This document shows, piece after piece, positions 45,346 through 56,625 of a stretch of DNA of 64,000 nt; within the stretch, counting starts at the first letter, position 1; each line of letters opens with the position of its first letter. Source of the DNA: Parietaria judaica (taxonomy: Eukaryota; Streptophyta; Magnoliopsida; Rosales; Urticaceae). The notes beneath the pieces are model-generated. The model saw only the letters and a list, made by a program, of their open reading frames with translations, ran no database searches and was not told the DNA's origin. A program made the position numbers and the translations under genes. Location of the stretch: the NCBI GenBank assembly GCA_954871525.1, contig OX940865.1, positions 18,956,420-19,020,419 of the forward strand. The letters run 5' to 3'.

Positions 45346-45397
45346 GGCCTTGTGGAGAGAAGGAAACTTGTGAGTTTGTTACGTTCATTAGGTTGTG

Positions 45398-45404
45398 TTT
45401 TTAT
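45398..45404 (-). promoter_or_regulatory. TATA box of DIR copy 5
   Basis: TATAAAA on the minus strand, about 55 bp upstream of the ATG at 45345. Confidence 0.55.
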
Positions 45405-45419
45405 AGCAATAACGTGCTT

Positions 45420-46265
45420 GTAATTGTGGGATACGTAGTCACTAAGGCATAAAATAAAATAAACAATTCTCACTTTGTTGTGTGAAAGATCATATAGTTA
45501 TGATTGGTGTAGAGAGTTCTCCAAACATGGCGCGAGAGCAGTGCGCACAAAAAGAAAAAGAAAAAAGTAACTTTAAAAAAATACAAAATACAAAATTGAG
45601 AACATATTATCCGTTCATATATTGAGCAGACGGGTTTTTCGCCCACCAAATTTTAACTGCAGGATGGGCAACTTGTGTCCGGGGTCCAACCCAGGTACAG
45701 GTTGCCTATATGGCCACCAAAAATGCGGGATGGACTGACCTGTAGGGGGCTGCCCGTCTAACGTGGAGCGAATTACTATATTCTTGTGTTTAAACTTTAA
45801 ACCAAAATTTTGTCAAGAAAGGTGACAAAAGATTAAGCAGTATCCAGAATGTTGATCCCTGCAGTACGAAATAACCGGTTTTACTTGTATTAAAAAAAAG
45901 TAATTCTAGAATTTTTGTTACTTACCATGACACTTGACATGCTTCTATTACTCAATAGCAAGTATAAATTTGTGAAGGGTCAGGGTCAGATCAGGAGGCC
46001 AAATGTTTGAGAAAGATTGAGAGTTCGAAAGAATAATTTGGTCTTTAAAAGAAATTCAAAGAGTGACCAATATATTAACAAAAGTTGTTAAAGCGAGATA
46101 AAACGACATTCTTTCCAGTAATATATATTTATATTAAGTGTTCGTATTATGATCATTTGGTGTCTTAATTATTTTCTATTTATTTGTTGCATGATGTATA
46201 AATTTTATACTACCCACGTTCATGAGTTCCTTTTCTGTTTCTGTTTTATTCTATTGATTGATACA
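45420..46265. other. Intergenic DNA, no gene seen
   Basis: Upstream of DIR copy 5. A GC-richer stretch at about 45630-45765 has short complementary words ('cagacggg', 'cccgtct') and may be an old TIR element, but ends could not be defined. Confidence 0.35.
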
Positions 46266-46274
46266 TTTTTACGT

Positions 46275-47294
46275 AGGAAAATTACAGTAAAAATACTAAC
46301 CTTTAGTCAAAATGCTTCTTGGGTACCCAACCTTTATAACTGGCGGCAAAAATACCTAACCTGCGTTGACCGTGACTTTGACATAAAAACGTTAATTTTT
46401 CCGATAACATCCCTCATGTGGCCGTTAGCGACAAAAATACCCAACCTTTTCTATTAAAAAAATTAATCAATTTTTTTAAAAATTTATTTATTTATTCTTT
46501 ACTTGATTAGTGATTATTACTTGAATTCCAAATACATGGAATAACACAAAAATTAGTCAAAACATCTATTGATTTCTTAATGTTCTTGTATAAGTTACAT
46601 TTCGTGATAAAAATCTTATTAGTATGAGAAATTTTAAACATAATGTTACGGGTATTTTAAGTAATTGAACATGGTTTTGAAAATAGGTATTTGAAGATTG
46701 GAGGGCTCAAAACCCTGTTCAATTACTTAAAATACCTGTAGCATTATGTTTAAAATTTCTCATAATAAGAAGATTTTTATCACCAAATGTAGCTTATACA
46801 AGCACATTAAGAAATCAATAGATGTTTTGACTAACTTTTGTATTATTCCATGTATTTGGAATTCAAGTACAGTAGAGCCTCTATAAATTAATACTCGATA
46901 AATTAATAGTCGCGATTAAATAATATTTTTGTCCGGTCCCGACTACATTAACGTAGTTCAATTTTTACCTCGATAAATTAATAAATTCGATAATATAATA
47001 AATTTCTCTGGTCCCAACCTTATTAATTTATAGAGGTTCAACTGTAATTATCAATAATCAATAAAAGAAAAAGAAAAACATAAATTAAAAAAATTAAAAA
47101 TTATTTTTTTTTTTAAAAAAAGGTTGGGTATTTTTGCCACTAACGGCCACATGACGAATTTTAACAGAAAAATTAACGTTTTCATGCCAAAGTCACGGTC
47201 AACGCACGTTGGGTATTTTTGCCGCCAGTTTTAAAAGTTGGGTACCTGAGAGGCAGTTTGACCAAAAGTTAGGTATTTTTTCCGCAATTTTCCC
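46275..47294. mobile_element. Mutator-like MITE, interrupted by an Emigrant-like MITE
   Basis: The ends are GGAAAATTAC and the mirror GCAATTTTCCC, with inverted repeats carrying 'gcaaaaatac', 'gttaatttttc' and 'ggccgttag' blocks. A perfect 9-bp duplication, TTTTTACGT, flanks it at 46266-46274 and 47295-47303. A second, inner inverted repeat spans about 46500-46870. The right half is enlarged by a nested 175-bp element. No transposase is present. Confidence 0.85.
46870..47044. mobile_element. Emigrant/pogo-like MITE
   Basis: The end CAGTAGAGCCTCTATAAATT is mirrored by 'aatttatagaggttcaactg' and flanked by TA on both sides (46868-46869 and 47045-47046). These ends and the TA target match the Emigrant family of pogo-related MITEs described in Arabidopsis. 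It is nested in the right arm of the Mutator-like element. Confidence 0.82.
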
Positions 47295-47303
47295 TTTTTA
47301 CGT

Positions 47304-47799
47304 TTACATTATTCATTAAGTTATTTGAGCCCATGCTACTTTATTTAATAATAATGTATACTTTTTCAAAAATAAGCCACTGACTTGGGGGACAAACAGT
47401 AGTGTTGTATCAGTGTATCACTAATGAAATAGAAAAAAAAAATTGTTATTAATTTTCCATCTAAAGCATGACTTACGACAGAATTATATATTAATCGATA
47501 ATAATTGCTCTTACTAATTTTATATTTATACTATCAAGTGTGTTTACTTCAACGAGCTGGACTACAGAATTAAGGAAATAAAATGATACATTCAACTTTC
47601 ATTTTTAGTAAAAATATACACTCAAATTTCAAAAATATCTAAATTCAACTTACGATTTGATAATTTTACCCTTCATCTTCTTATATTTAATTATTTATTT
47701 AAACGATTCAAAAAATAAAACTCTAAAGAGGAGATATATTTTGGTGAGAAATGAAAGTAGATGAAATATAAAAATTTCAAAAATTATTAATAAGGAGGA

Positions 47800-47833
<34 letters not shown>
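47304..47833. other. AT-rich DNA ending in a TA microsatellite, no gene seen
   Basis: No coding signal. A TA run at about 47806-47833 borders the solo LTR. Confidence 0.45.
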
Positions 47834-47838
<5 letters not shown>

Positions 47839-49327
47839 GGGGGTATTTTTGTAAAATAAATTAATAAAGAAAAATGATTTAATTAATCATTTCTTTATTA
47901 ATTAAATCATATTAAACACCAATGTGCTCTCCCGAGGCCCGTTTTCGTAAAACAAAGTGTCCCGGTGTTCTTAAAAATATGAAAACACCTTAAAACGACA
48001 TAAAATTTGTGAAAAACGGACACGGGAAGAGTTCGGGAGCAAAAAATCACTTCGGGAGCCTTTTTGTGGGCCCCACACACTCCCAGAGCCCACCAGGAGC
48101 CGCCACGTGGCACCTCTGCCACCCACTCGCCCCTCAGCCTTCTCCACGCGCGCCCCTTAAGCGATGACGTCATCCGCGCGTGCCAGCGAGTGGGCAGCGC
48201 GTGGGCGGAGCAGCGCGCACAAAACTCGCGCGTGAGGGCGCGTCGGTGATTGGATCGGCGATCCGACGGTTGCGTTGGCTTCCTCTCGTCAGGGGCTTCA
48301 ATTTTCATATAAAATTTGTTCTCGGGGACCTCCCGAAGCAATATTTATTTGCACCGGAGTCCCTGGATCCAGTTATAAATACAGACTCAGTTCATTCAAA
48401 CGGTAACTCACTCAAACTCGACGGAATTCACTCGAATTCTCTCGAGATCTTCCCTACTCCCTATAAACTCGCCTCCCTCTCATATACTCCACTAATGTTG
48501 AGCGTCGGAGGTGAATCAGGGGGTAGCCCCCCCCCCCACCCGTTTCCCTTGACCTCGGGTATTCTTTTGCCAGGTCCGGAAACTGAGCGATATCGGAGGT
48601 CTCGGAGAGATTCCTACACGGTCAAGGTCCTACTTGATAGGTCCTGTTCTACGCGGTGTCCGGTCTATCTCACAGTCCATTGCGCGTCTGTGCGGATAGC
48701 TCGGGGACACGTATCAGGACCCACAATTCAGGTCGAGGGACTGGGCATGGGGAATCTCTCTAAATAGACCAACCAGAGGGAACCCCTAGAAAAGATCCTG
48801 GGACGATTCGACGACCCCGCCAGACCATTCTTCTAGATCTGCGTGGAACCCGTTCTGTCTCCCAGCCCCATATCTTACATTGATATCGTGGCTTTGCGGA
48901 CATTCTGTAAGGCCCAGACTAGAATCGACGTCACAGGCCGAGGGGCCAATCTCCCAGGATCCACTGGATCAAACTCACTCTCCCGTTCGTGTGGACCCCG
49001 ATTCCTACGAGATACCCGAACCTGTATCCCTGGCCTTGTCCATTCCAGGCTTTGAGGTAACAGGGGGAGAGTAATCCCCGGATCGCTGGACCTCGAACGG
49101 TTACGATAGGTTTCGATCCCAGTGCCAGGAACTTCGCTCGGAATCCGTATCACTCATACGCCGAGAGAGAGCAAGAGGGAGGGAAAATCTGTCATCCTCG
49201 CAACAAGGCCAGCCAGAGGCCCGTCCAAAGTCATCAGAAGCCCGCCACGTCATCAAGCGACATTGGGCCAGGCCCTAAATCAACAACTTGGGCCACAACA
49301 GTGTTTGATCCAAAAAAGGGCATCAAC

Positions 49328-49328
<1 letters not shown>
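47834..49328 (+). mobile_element. GC-rich solo LTR (~1.5 kb), probably Gypsy-type
   Basis: The block starts TGTTGGGGGGTATTTTTG and ends CATCAACA, giving the TG...CA ends and inverted TGTTG/CAACA termini of an LTR. It is flanked by TATAT on both sides, but inside TA runs, so that duplication is weak evidence. A plus-strand promoter TATAAATAC at 48374-48382 sits within a GC-rich body. No internal retrotransposon sequence or second LTR is nearby. The open frames of up to 195 codons have no recognisable domain. Confidence 0.65.
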
Positions 49329-49360
<32 letters not shown>

Positions 49361-50168
49361 AGATGATATATAAAAGAAAAGAAAATACACTTTGTGGGTA
49401 TACTTTACCTTTTTTTGAAACTTGAGAGTATACTTTAGTTTAAATATATAAAACTTTGTATTTTTCTTAATTTTATGTTCTTAACTTAGTGCGATATTTG
49501 TTGCCGTAGAATGTCAAATTTGTGTATAAATCAAAATGTAAAGTGTTAATATATATATAATTGTATATATATATACATGTTCACTGAGATTCTGCTTAGT
49601 CGTTTGCTGACTGTTCGAATAATCCTGTTAAGTATTTAGCTTATGTTAATTTGCTCATGTCTTTTTATATCTTGAATATTGAGTTAGAATCTTTCTTCTT
49701 TATATTATCTACGAAATCGAACCTCGATTTATTCCTTTGTCAAGAAAAACGACAAATGGAATTTGCATTGGAAATTATAGAATTTATTTATTTTTAAATT
49801 AAAGATATTGTTACCCAAGTTGATTTTATTAGGACTTAATCTATTCAATTCAAGACATGAACATATACCAGTCTTTGTCATCATTCGAGATTACATATAT
49901 AAATTAGGATTAATAGCAGCATAAGTATGCTCCACTATTTTATTTCTCTTTATATTTTAATTAATTAAATAGAATTTTAGATATAATACTAGTATATTTT
50001 GAATACATGTCACGTTATAAAAAAATCTAATTGATATCAACCCTATAATTAGTACTCTAACAACAATACCATAAAAAAAAAAAAAAAAAAAAATTAATTT
50101 CACATTACTCGTCATTTATCAAAGTAAGGGTAATATAGTAATTCGTTTACATAAACAATTATTCATAG
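49329..50168. other. AT-rich upstream region of DIR copy 6
   Basis: TA microsatellite, AT-rich DNA and a poly-A tract of about 21 at 50073-50093. No gene is seen. Confidence 0.5.
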
Positions 50169-50176
50169 TATAAATA
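50169..50176 (+). promoter_or_regulatory. TATA box of DIR copy 6
   Basis: TATAAATA lies about 60 bp upstream of the ATG at 50235. Confidence 0.6.
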
Positions 50177-50234
50177 GTGATGGCTTTGGCTAGCTAGAAA
50201 CCACTTCCTCTCTTCTAGTAAGTAGTAATCAACA

Positions 50235-50831
50235 ATGGCCGAAACCCTAATCAAAATCACCACAATATCTCTGATCTTCATCCTCTTCTTCTCAATCCTT
50301 GTCACTGGAGACAACATCAACACTCCCGGCGCCTTCTCCGAAACCCTAGCTCCCGAAAAGCTAGGTCTTCACCGAAGCCAAGAGAGGCTGAGCCACTTCC
50401 GCTTCTACTTCCACGACTCCGTCAACGGGAAAAACCCGACTTGTGTGAGAGTGGCTAAGGCAGCAACGACGGATACGTCAAGGTCGTTCTTCGGGCAAAT
50501 AACGATGATGGACGACCCCCTGACTGTGCAGCCGGATCGGGCCTCGAGGCTAGTGGGGAGAGCGCAGGGGATCTACGCGTCGGCTTCGCAGTCGGAGATT
50601 GGATATTTGATGGTTTTGAACTTCCTCTTCACGGAAGGGAAGTTCAATGGAAGCACTCTTAGCGCTTTGGGCCGAAACGCCATCTATTCAGAGCTGAGAG
50701 AGATGCCGGTCGTAGGCGGGAGCGGGCGTTTCCGTTTCGCCCGGGGCTACGCAGAGGCGAGGCCTTACAGCTTCAATGCCACAACTCTCGATGCTGTTGT
50801 TCAGTACGATGTTCATGTCTTTCATCACTGA
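50235..50831 (+). CDS. Dirigent family protein (DIR copy 6), divergent subtype
   Basis: Single-exon gene of 198 residues with a hydrophobic signal peptide at about 1-25. Signatures are LSHFRFYFHD (52-61), MMDDPLTVQP (91-100), AQGIYASASQSE (110-121), FTEGKFNGSTLSALGRN (132-148), GGSGRFRFARGYAEAR (161-176) and a C-terminal VVQYDVHVFHH. It differs from the other copies in its N-terminus, in Ser for Thr in SQSE and in its last strand, and has lower coding GC. It is therefore an older branch of the family, not a recent tandem copy. N138 and N181 are possible glycosylation sites. It is expected to be a secreted dirigent partner in phenoxy-radical coupling; the product is unknown. Start ATG 50235. 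Confidence 0.93.
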   Translation: MAETLIKITTISLIFILFFSILVTGDNINTPGAFSETLAPEKLGLHRSQERLSHFRFYFHDSVNGKNPTCVRVAKAATTDTSRSFFGQITMMDDPLTVQPDRASRLVGRAQGIYASASQSEIGYLMVLNFLFTEGKFNGSTLSALGRNAIYSELREMPVVGGSGRFRFARGYAEARPYSFNATTLDAVVQYDVHVFHH

Positions 50832-50839
50832 TCAATATC

Positions 50840-51738
50840 TCAACGCGGTTACGTTTAATGACGTTCCTTTGGTTGTTGTTTGTTTTTGGGGTTAATGTTG
50901 TCATTTCATGCATGGTTTTGCATGAGTTTCTGGGTCTAATAAGGGATAATTAATTGAGCCCAAAGTACTAAAGTTTTGGTAAAAATAATTTTGTACTTTT
51001 CGATGCTATTTTGGTGTCCGTATCGTAACAAAGATTATGAAGAGTAATTTTGTGTATATTATACACCTAATTATTTATTTAGATATTAATTAATAAAGAA
51101 ATAGCCGGTTTCCGTGGACATGCTACGATTAATATTTATAAATATTAATTTCATAGAATACCGGTCAGCATACTTGAAAATCGACCTATCGGTATTCAAA
51201 AACTCACAATGTCACGTGAACTTACGATATCCATCTGAATAGTCTTAATATCGGACCATTGACGCTTTTATCAACATTTGAAAGTTGAAATACAACTTTT
51301 GTGGTGAAAATGATACTCGCGGAGAAAAACAACAATGTTAACAAACATTAAAAGGAAAACGACATCATGTAAGTCCTATCTAGGTGAATTTTTTATGTTT
51401 CTCTCGTAACGTCATAGCCGGGACGGAATCGGTTCCTTTTTCTTTTTTTAAGCTAGGACGGAACTTAAACAAAGCACAAAATCCTTTAAAATCCGGGATT
51501 GAATCAGTTTTTTTGGTTTTTGAAATCCCAAACACTAGGACAAGAACATCGCAATGCAAAAGAATGGTCAAAGTCGGAACCTTATCGGTTTAAACTAGGA
51601 CCAAGCCAAACCAACACAAAAATTACCGGATCGGTTCTGGATTTCAAAAGCCGAAAAAATGGCACCGGACGAAAACAACGCAAAAGTACGGTCAAAAGAC
51701 GAGACCAAATTATGACCGGTTTTTGAAAACCAAAAAAC
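50840..51738. other. Intergenic DNA with degenerate short repeats
   Basis: No gene. Between about 51450 and 51730 a loose unit 'taggac(g/c)aa...aacacaaaa..' recurs at 51452, 51534, 51593 and 51661. Similar text precedes the broken DIR copy near 38117. Confidence 0.45.
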
Positions 51739-52040
51739 TGTTAGTTCCAAAATAATTTTAGAACTTTTGCCACAATATGCTAAGAAACCACCACTACACT
51801 CACAAGTGTTATATTGAATGAAGAGAGACTTTCTATTGATTTTGGAGTGAGTTTTCAATACAATGGTTGGCTGCTTTTATAGCCAAAGAGAAACACATAA
51901 GATTACTATCATACCCTTGCAAAACTTGGTGATCAAGCAAGTTTGATGACAGTTTTTTTTTTCTTCATGCAAGTATACTATTATTTAATAAACTAATATT
52001 CCAACTTGCTATTCAAGTTGTATAGCTCAAATCAAATCAG
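51739..52040 (-). mobile_element. Diverged solo LTR related to element C
   Basis: It starts TGTTAGTTCCAA, followed by 'agaacttttgccacaa.atg', 'caccactacactcac', 'gctgcttttatagcc' and 'actatcataccct.gcaaaacttg'. These run in the same order as motifs in the 352-400-bp LTRs of element C. Similarity is partial and the right end is uncertain. It lies about 190 bp upstream of DIR copy 7. Confidence 0.55.
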
Positions 52041-52136
52041 AGCTTATTCACTACAAAAACTAGGACCGGCCGACACAACCAAAAAAAAGTGCGTCTGAAA
52101 GTCTTTCATCATTATACCTAATTAGCCCATGATCAG

Positions 52137-52145
52137 TATATATAA
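52137..52145 (+). promoter_or_regulatory. TATA box of DIR copy 7
   Basis: TATATATAA lies about 85 bp upstream of the ATG at 52228. Confidence 0.5.
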
Positions 52146-52227
52146 CAGACCCCACAACTTTTTATACAAAAACGACCATACCTTTCCCAATTGACTCACA
52201 AACCTTCCTTCTCTTCTCCATCAAGCA

Positions 52228-52806
52228 ATGGCAAAGAGCAACACTCGAGCCGTGCTCGCACTCATCGCTGCCCTCTTCGTCTCCGTCATGGCCGGGGCGA
52301 CCCCCGACGCCCGGTTCCACAAGAGCATAAGCCCGAGAAAGCTGGGGGTCAAGAGGGAGAAGCTCAGCCACCTCCACTTCTTCTTCCACGACGTCATCAG
52401 TGGGAGAAACCCGACGGCCATGCCCGTGGCGGCTGCGCCAACGACAAACTCCTCGGCCACTTATTTCGGCTACGTGACGATGATGGACGACCCGCTCACC
52501 GTGGGGCCCGAACCGGGCTCGAGGAAGATAGGCGCCGCGCAGGGGATCTACGCATCGGCGTCGCAGACGGAGGTGGCGCTGCTGATGGTGCACACCTATG
52601 TCTTCACGGAAGGTAAGTACAACGGGAGCACAATCAGCGTGCTCGCCCGCAACGCCGGCTTATACAGGGTCCGCGAGCTGGCGATCGTGGGCGGCAGCGG
52701 CCTCTTCCGCTTCGCGCGAGGCTACGCAATCGCCAAGACTCACGTCTTTAACCTCTCCACGGGTGACTCCGTCATCGAGTACAATGTCTACGTCCTCCAT
52801 TATTGA
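52228..52806 (+). CDS. Dirigent family protein (DIR copy 7)
   Basis: Single-exon gene of 192 residues with signal peptide at 1-24. Signatures are LSHLHFFFHD (47-56), MMDDPLTVGP (85-94), AQGIYASASQTE (104-115), FTEGKYNGSTISVLARN (126-142), GGSGLFRFARGYAIAKT (155-171) and C-terminal VIEYNVYVLHY. Local differences are Ala for Gly in the LGRN motif and AIVGG for PIVGG. N74, N132 and N175 are possible glycosylation sites. Coding GC is high, as in copies 1-3. It is intact and probably active in the apoplast; substrate cannot be assigned. It lies about 1.4 kb from copy 6 on the same strand but is not its closest relative. Confidence 0.93.
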   Translation: MAKSNTRAVLALIAALFVSVMAGATPDARFHKSISPRKLGVKREKLSHLHFFFHDVISGRNPTAMPVAAAPTTNSSATYFGYVTMMDDPLTVGPEPGSRKIGAAQGIYASASQTEVALLMVHTYVFTEGKYNGSTISVLARNAGLYRVRELAIVGGSGLFRFARGYAIAKTHVFNLSTGDSVIEYNVYVLHY

Positions 52807-52829
52807 TGGCAATGTCGATAAAAAGTAGC

Positions 52830-53943
52830 ACTTGATTGAATATTTGAATGGTTAATATCTTCAAAATGTACTAAAAAAGATGGTTTTTTCTTCTTCTTGT
52901 AATTGTGATGCTTGTTTCGGGGGTTTGATTGATAAAATAAATTAACTTTGGTTATCATCTCATTGATTGTTATAAAACTAAAATAAATCCTCATTTTTTG
53001 TTTTGTTTTGTTTTAAACTTGTAATTTAAGGCAACTAGGGAACGTCAAAAAAGTTTTAAGACACTGACATAATTTTTAATATAAAGCAAGTATATTTAAA
53101 TAATATAATTAACTTTACGGGTGTAAGTGCAATAACAAATATAATACGAATACGAAGCGAAATAATAAATAATAAAGCAAGCTTGATCTTTTTTTCTTTT
53201 TCTCTATTTTTCAAACATATTCCTTCGTGGTCTTCTATAAATATCAAGAATCATTATTTTAGAATAACTAGTGGACCGCACCGCGCTTCGCGCAGTGACT
53301 TTAAAAATATTATTTGAATTAATTATATGATATCATAGAAAATAGTAAATGTGGTTAATAATAAACATCATGAACATCACACTCAACAATTGTTTTATTT
53401 GTTGTGTAATGTTATTCACATTTTTATAATTGAAATAAGATCATATATATATATATATATATATATGAGAAAAGCTTGATTAAAATCGCTAATTACATAT
53501 TTCAATTTTTACTGTTTTTTTTAACATGCTATTTGTAAAATAGTTGAGAACTTTTGCCGTTATTATATGATGACATTCGGAACTTTTTCAGGATTAAACA
53601 ATTTTTTTATCTTTTTTGGTTATTTTGTAAAATATTACATTTTTCGCCACTGTAATTTCATTTTTATTGCAAAAGTTCATATTTAAAAAAAATACAAATG
53701 GTTTTCATTTAAGTGTACTTTAGTATTTTTACTTTTTTTTTTTTGAAAAAATGCATTTGTTTTTTTTTAAAATCTCTTGAGATTGATGTTGAAATTTTTA
53801 TGCTAAAAGTGTCCTAAAAAAATATGTATTACTTCGACCGCTAAAAAAATTAGTACTTTTGTCACGATTCAGTCTAAAATCTATATTTAACATCTATATG
53901 AACTAAAAAAAAACATAAAGACTAATTTAATGTGTAAGATGTA
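52830..53943. other. AT-rich intergenic DNA, no gene seen
   Basis: Downstream of DIR copy 7. A short GC hairpin word, 'cgcgcttcgcgc', lies near 53281 and TA runs near 53440. No gene is seen. Confidence 0.45.
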
Positions 53944-53948
53944 TACTT

Positions 53949-54300
53949 TGTTGGTTCCAACTATTTGGAACTTTTGCCACAAAGTATAATGAAATAAGAC
54001 TTTAAAGCACCACTCACGATTTCACTTTCTCTCATTGATATATATATATTGATGAGTAATAAATGGGAGAATAAGACAAATGAGGAGATAGACTAAAACA
54101 AGGAGAGGAGTTTTTATTTGTGTTGGAGGGAGCTGCTTCACTTCAATCGATTCTTACTGCTTTTATAGTCAAAAGAAATACAACTAAAGTACTATAATAC
54201 CCTCACAACTTGTGAGTAAAACAAAAACAAATGATAAACTATAATAGAACAAAAGTGATGGGCAAATTCACTTTTCTAATTGGGCAAGTTTACCACCACA
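53949..54300 (-). repeat. 3' LTR of element C
   Basis: 352 bp, starts TGTTGGTTCCAACT and ends TACCACCACA. It has a short TA run where the 5' LTR has a long one. Confidence 0.9.
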
Positions 54301-54729
54301 TTCTCCCCCATAAACTTGACTGGGCTCGAGGTTTTTTACGCCGAGAAAATCTTGCATCTCCGCAAATTTGACTTTTGCTAGAGCCTTTGTGAGAACGTCA
54401 GCACGTTGCTCCTTGGTGCTTACAAACTCGACGATGATCTCTCGGTTTTCCACACACTCGCGAATGAAGTGAAACCGAGTGTCGATATGCTTGCTGCGTC
54501 CATGGAACACCGGATTTTTCATCAGCGCAATTGCGGATTTGTTATCAACGTAGAGAGTCACCGGCTTCTGCTCGGCTCCTGTTACTTCACTCAGTAAGTT
54601 CCTTAGCCATAATGCTTGACATGACGCTCCGGTCGCTGCCATGAACTCCGCTTCGCAAGACGATAAAGCCACAATTTTCTGCTTCTGTGACTGCCAGGTG
54701 ATCAGATTTCCGTTGAGATAAAATGCCAT
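54268..54729 (-). pseudogene. Element C pol: RNase H C-terminal part
   Basis: 153 codons with LSSCEAEFMAA, LYVDNKSA and GRSKHIDTRFHF motifs of Copia RNase H, ending a few bases inside the 3' LTR. The frame joins the upstream RT piece through a 1-nt loss in an A run near 54740. Confidence 0.85.
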
Positions 54730-55274
54730 CCCTCCGGTACTTTTCCTACGTCAATATCACCTGCTAGATCACTGTCGGTAAAACTGGCCAGTTCTTCAGC
54801 TCCACTTCCTTTTCCGTACTGGATCCCATAGCTCGTCGTTCCCTTCACGTAACGAAGGATGTGTTTCACAACTTTTTGGTGTAAACGAGTAGGCCTCTCC
54901 ATGTGACGACTCACCATGCCAACTGCATATGAGATGTCAGGTCGGGTGTGGGTTAAGTACCTAAGGCACCCGATGACACGCCTGTACTCCGTGGGATCCA
55001 CTGGGGTTCCTTCTGCGTCTTTCCCGAGCTTCAACTTTGACTCCATTGGATACTTGCTCGGATTGCAATCCGCCATCTTGAATTGCTTCAGAATCTTCTT
55101 CGCGTAGGCCGTCTGCCTTAGCGTGACGCATTCCTGCTTCTGATCGACCTCGATGCCGAGGTAGTACGAGAGCAATCCGAGGTCGCTCATCTCGAACTCC
55201 TTCATCATTTGCTTCTTGAATCCATCAATGCCTTTTGCACTGGATCCAGTCACGATCAGGTCGTCGACGTACAC
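54702..55274 (-). pseudogene. Element C pol: RT C-terminal part
   Basis: 190 codons beginning at the catalytic YVDD (about 55259-55270) and running through YYLGIEV, YRRVIGCLRYLTHTRPDI and the RNase H start TDSDLAGD. It is out of register with both neighbouring frames because of single-base changes near 55290 and 54740. Confidence 0.85.
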
Positions 55275-56562
55275 ACCGACGATTATTCCTCGTGTAGACC
55301 GCTTGCTCCTGGGAGCAGTTCTTGAAACCGAGACTCTTCATACTCTTGTCGAGTCGAGTGTTCCATGCACGTGGTGCTTGTCGCAGCCCATAAAGAGCTT
55401 TAGACAGCTTGTACACCTTGTGCTCTGCGGTCTTGTCGACGAAGCCTTCCGGCTGAGAAACGTAGACTTCTTCTTCTAGTTCACCATTCAGGAACGCCGA
55501 TTTTACGTCCAGGTGATGAATTTTCCAGCCTCGGTGAGCTGCGAGGGCTAGGATGAGCCTGACCGTGTCTAGTCTGGCTACTGGAGCGAAAACTTCCTCG
55601 AAGTCTACTCCCTGCTTCTGCACGTAGCCCTTTGCGACCAGTCTGGCCTTGTGCTTGAGGACGTTGCCTTCTGAGTCTTTCTTGAGCTTATAAACCCACT
55701 TCAGACCAATAGACTTGTGACCTTTCGAAAGGTCGACTAGCTCCCATGTCTGATTCTTTACAATTGACTCTAGCTCTCTGTTCATTGCTTTCTGCCATTT
55801 CTTCTCGGTGGCTGCCTCGCGATAGCTGGTTGGTTCCTCTTCACTAACCAGCAGGAGCTCCTCTGGGCTCAAATCAAGCTCCCGCGCTTCTTCATAGACG
55901 TCGGACAGGGTACGGAACCCTCTTGGTCCGTCCTTGATCCACGAGTCACCTGAGCTGGTTCCTCCCGAACTAGCTGTCATTGGGATCGGGGTGCTCATTC
56001 CTGATCCTAGGTTAGGCGACCCTGGCGGTGAGCTGGTTCCAGTCGTGCTGGTTCCAGGCGAACTGGGCGTTGCTAGTCCTTGGAAGGGATTCTCTCCTTC
56101 TTCCTGCTCGATCGCCTCTTCCTCTTCGAGTACAAACTCCACCGAGTTTTGTTCAGGCTTTCCGTTCTCGTCTCGCCAATCCCATTTCTTTTCTTCTTCG
56201 AACACGGCGTCTCTGCTCACATGCGCTTTGCCGCGTTGGGGGTCGTATAGTTTATGTGCCTTGCTCCCTTCTTCGGTGCCAAGGTACACCATTGGTTGAC
56301 TCCGATCATCGAGATTTTTGAGGTTTGGTCCCACAGTCTTCACATGTGCGGTGCATCCAAACACCTTCAAATGCTCCAGATGAGGTTTATTCCCTTTCCA
56401 GACTTGGTAAGGGGTGCGCTCGCCTAGCGCCTTCGTCGGTAGACGGTTCAGCAAGTAGACCGCATGCCGTACTGCTTCTCCCCAAAACCTCGCCGGGACT
56501 TGCATGCTCTTCAGCAAACTCCTTGCAGTGTCCATCACAGTCCGGTTTCTTCTCTCGACCAC
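55225..56562 (-). pseudogene. Element C pol: integrase C-terminus and RT N-terminal part
   Basis: 445 codons starting at the integrase motif VERRNRT and continuing through FGCTAHVK to a proline, serine and glycine-rich spacer. RVT_2 motifs follow ([39 protein letters not shown]). It ends in an out-of-frame tail just before YVDD. It lies in the same frame as the upstream piece, from which a TAA near 56626 separates it. Confidence 0.85.
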
Positions 56563-56625
56563 ACCGTTTTGCTGGGGCGTGTACGGTGCAGTGAGGTGGC
56601 GTTCGACTTCTTCTTCATTGCAGAA

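Noticed and set aside
48180..48767. 195-codon open frame in the GC-rich block
   Set aside because: No domain; lies within an LTR-shaped repeat and spans its TATA box and a poly-C run.
53270..53300. GC hairpin 'cgcgcttcgcgc' as a terminator or RNA gene
   Set aside because: An isolated 12-bp palindrome in a plant intergenic region; nothing else supports an RNA.
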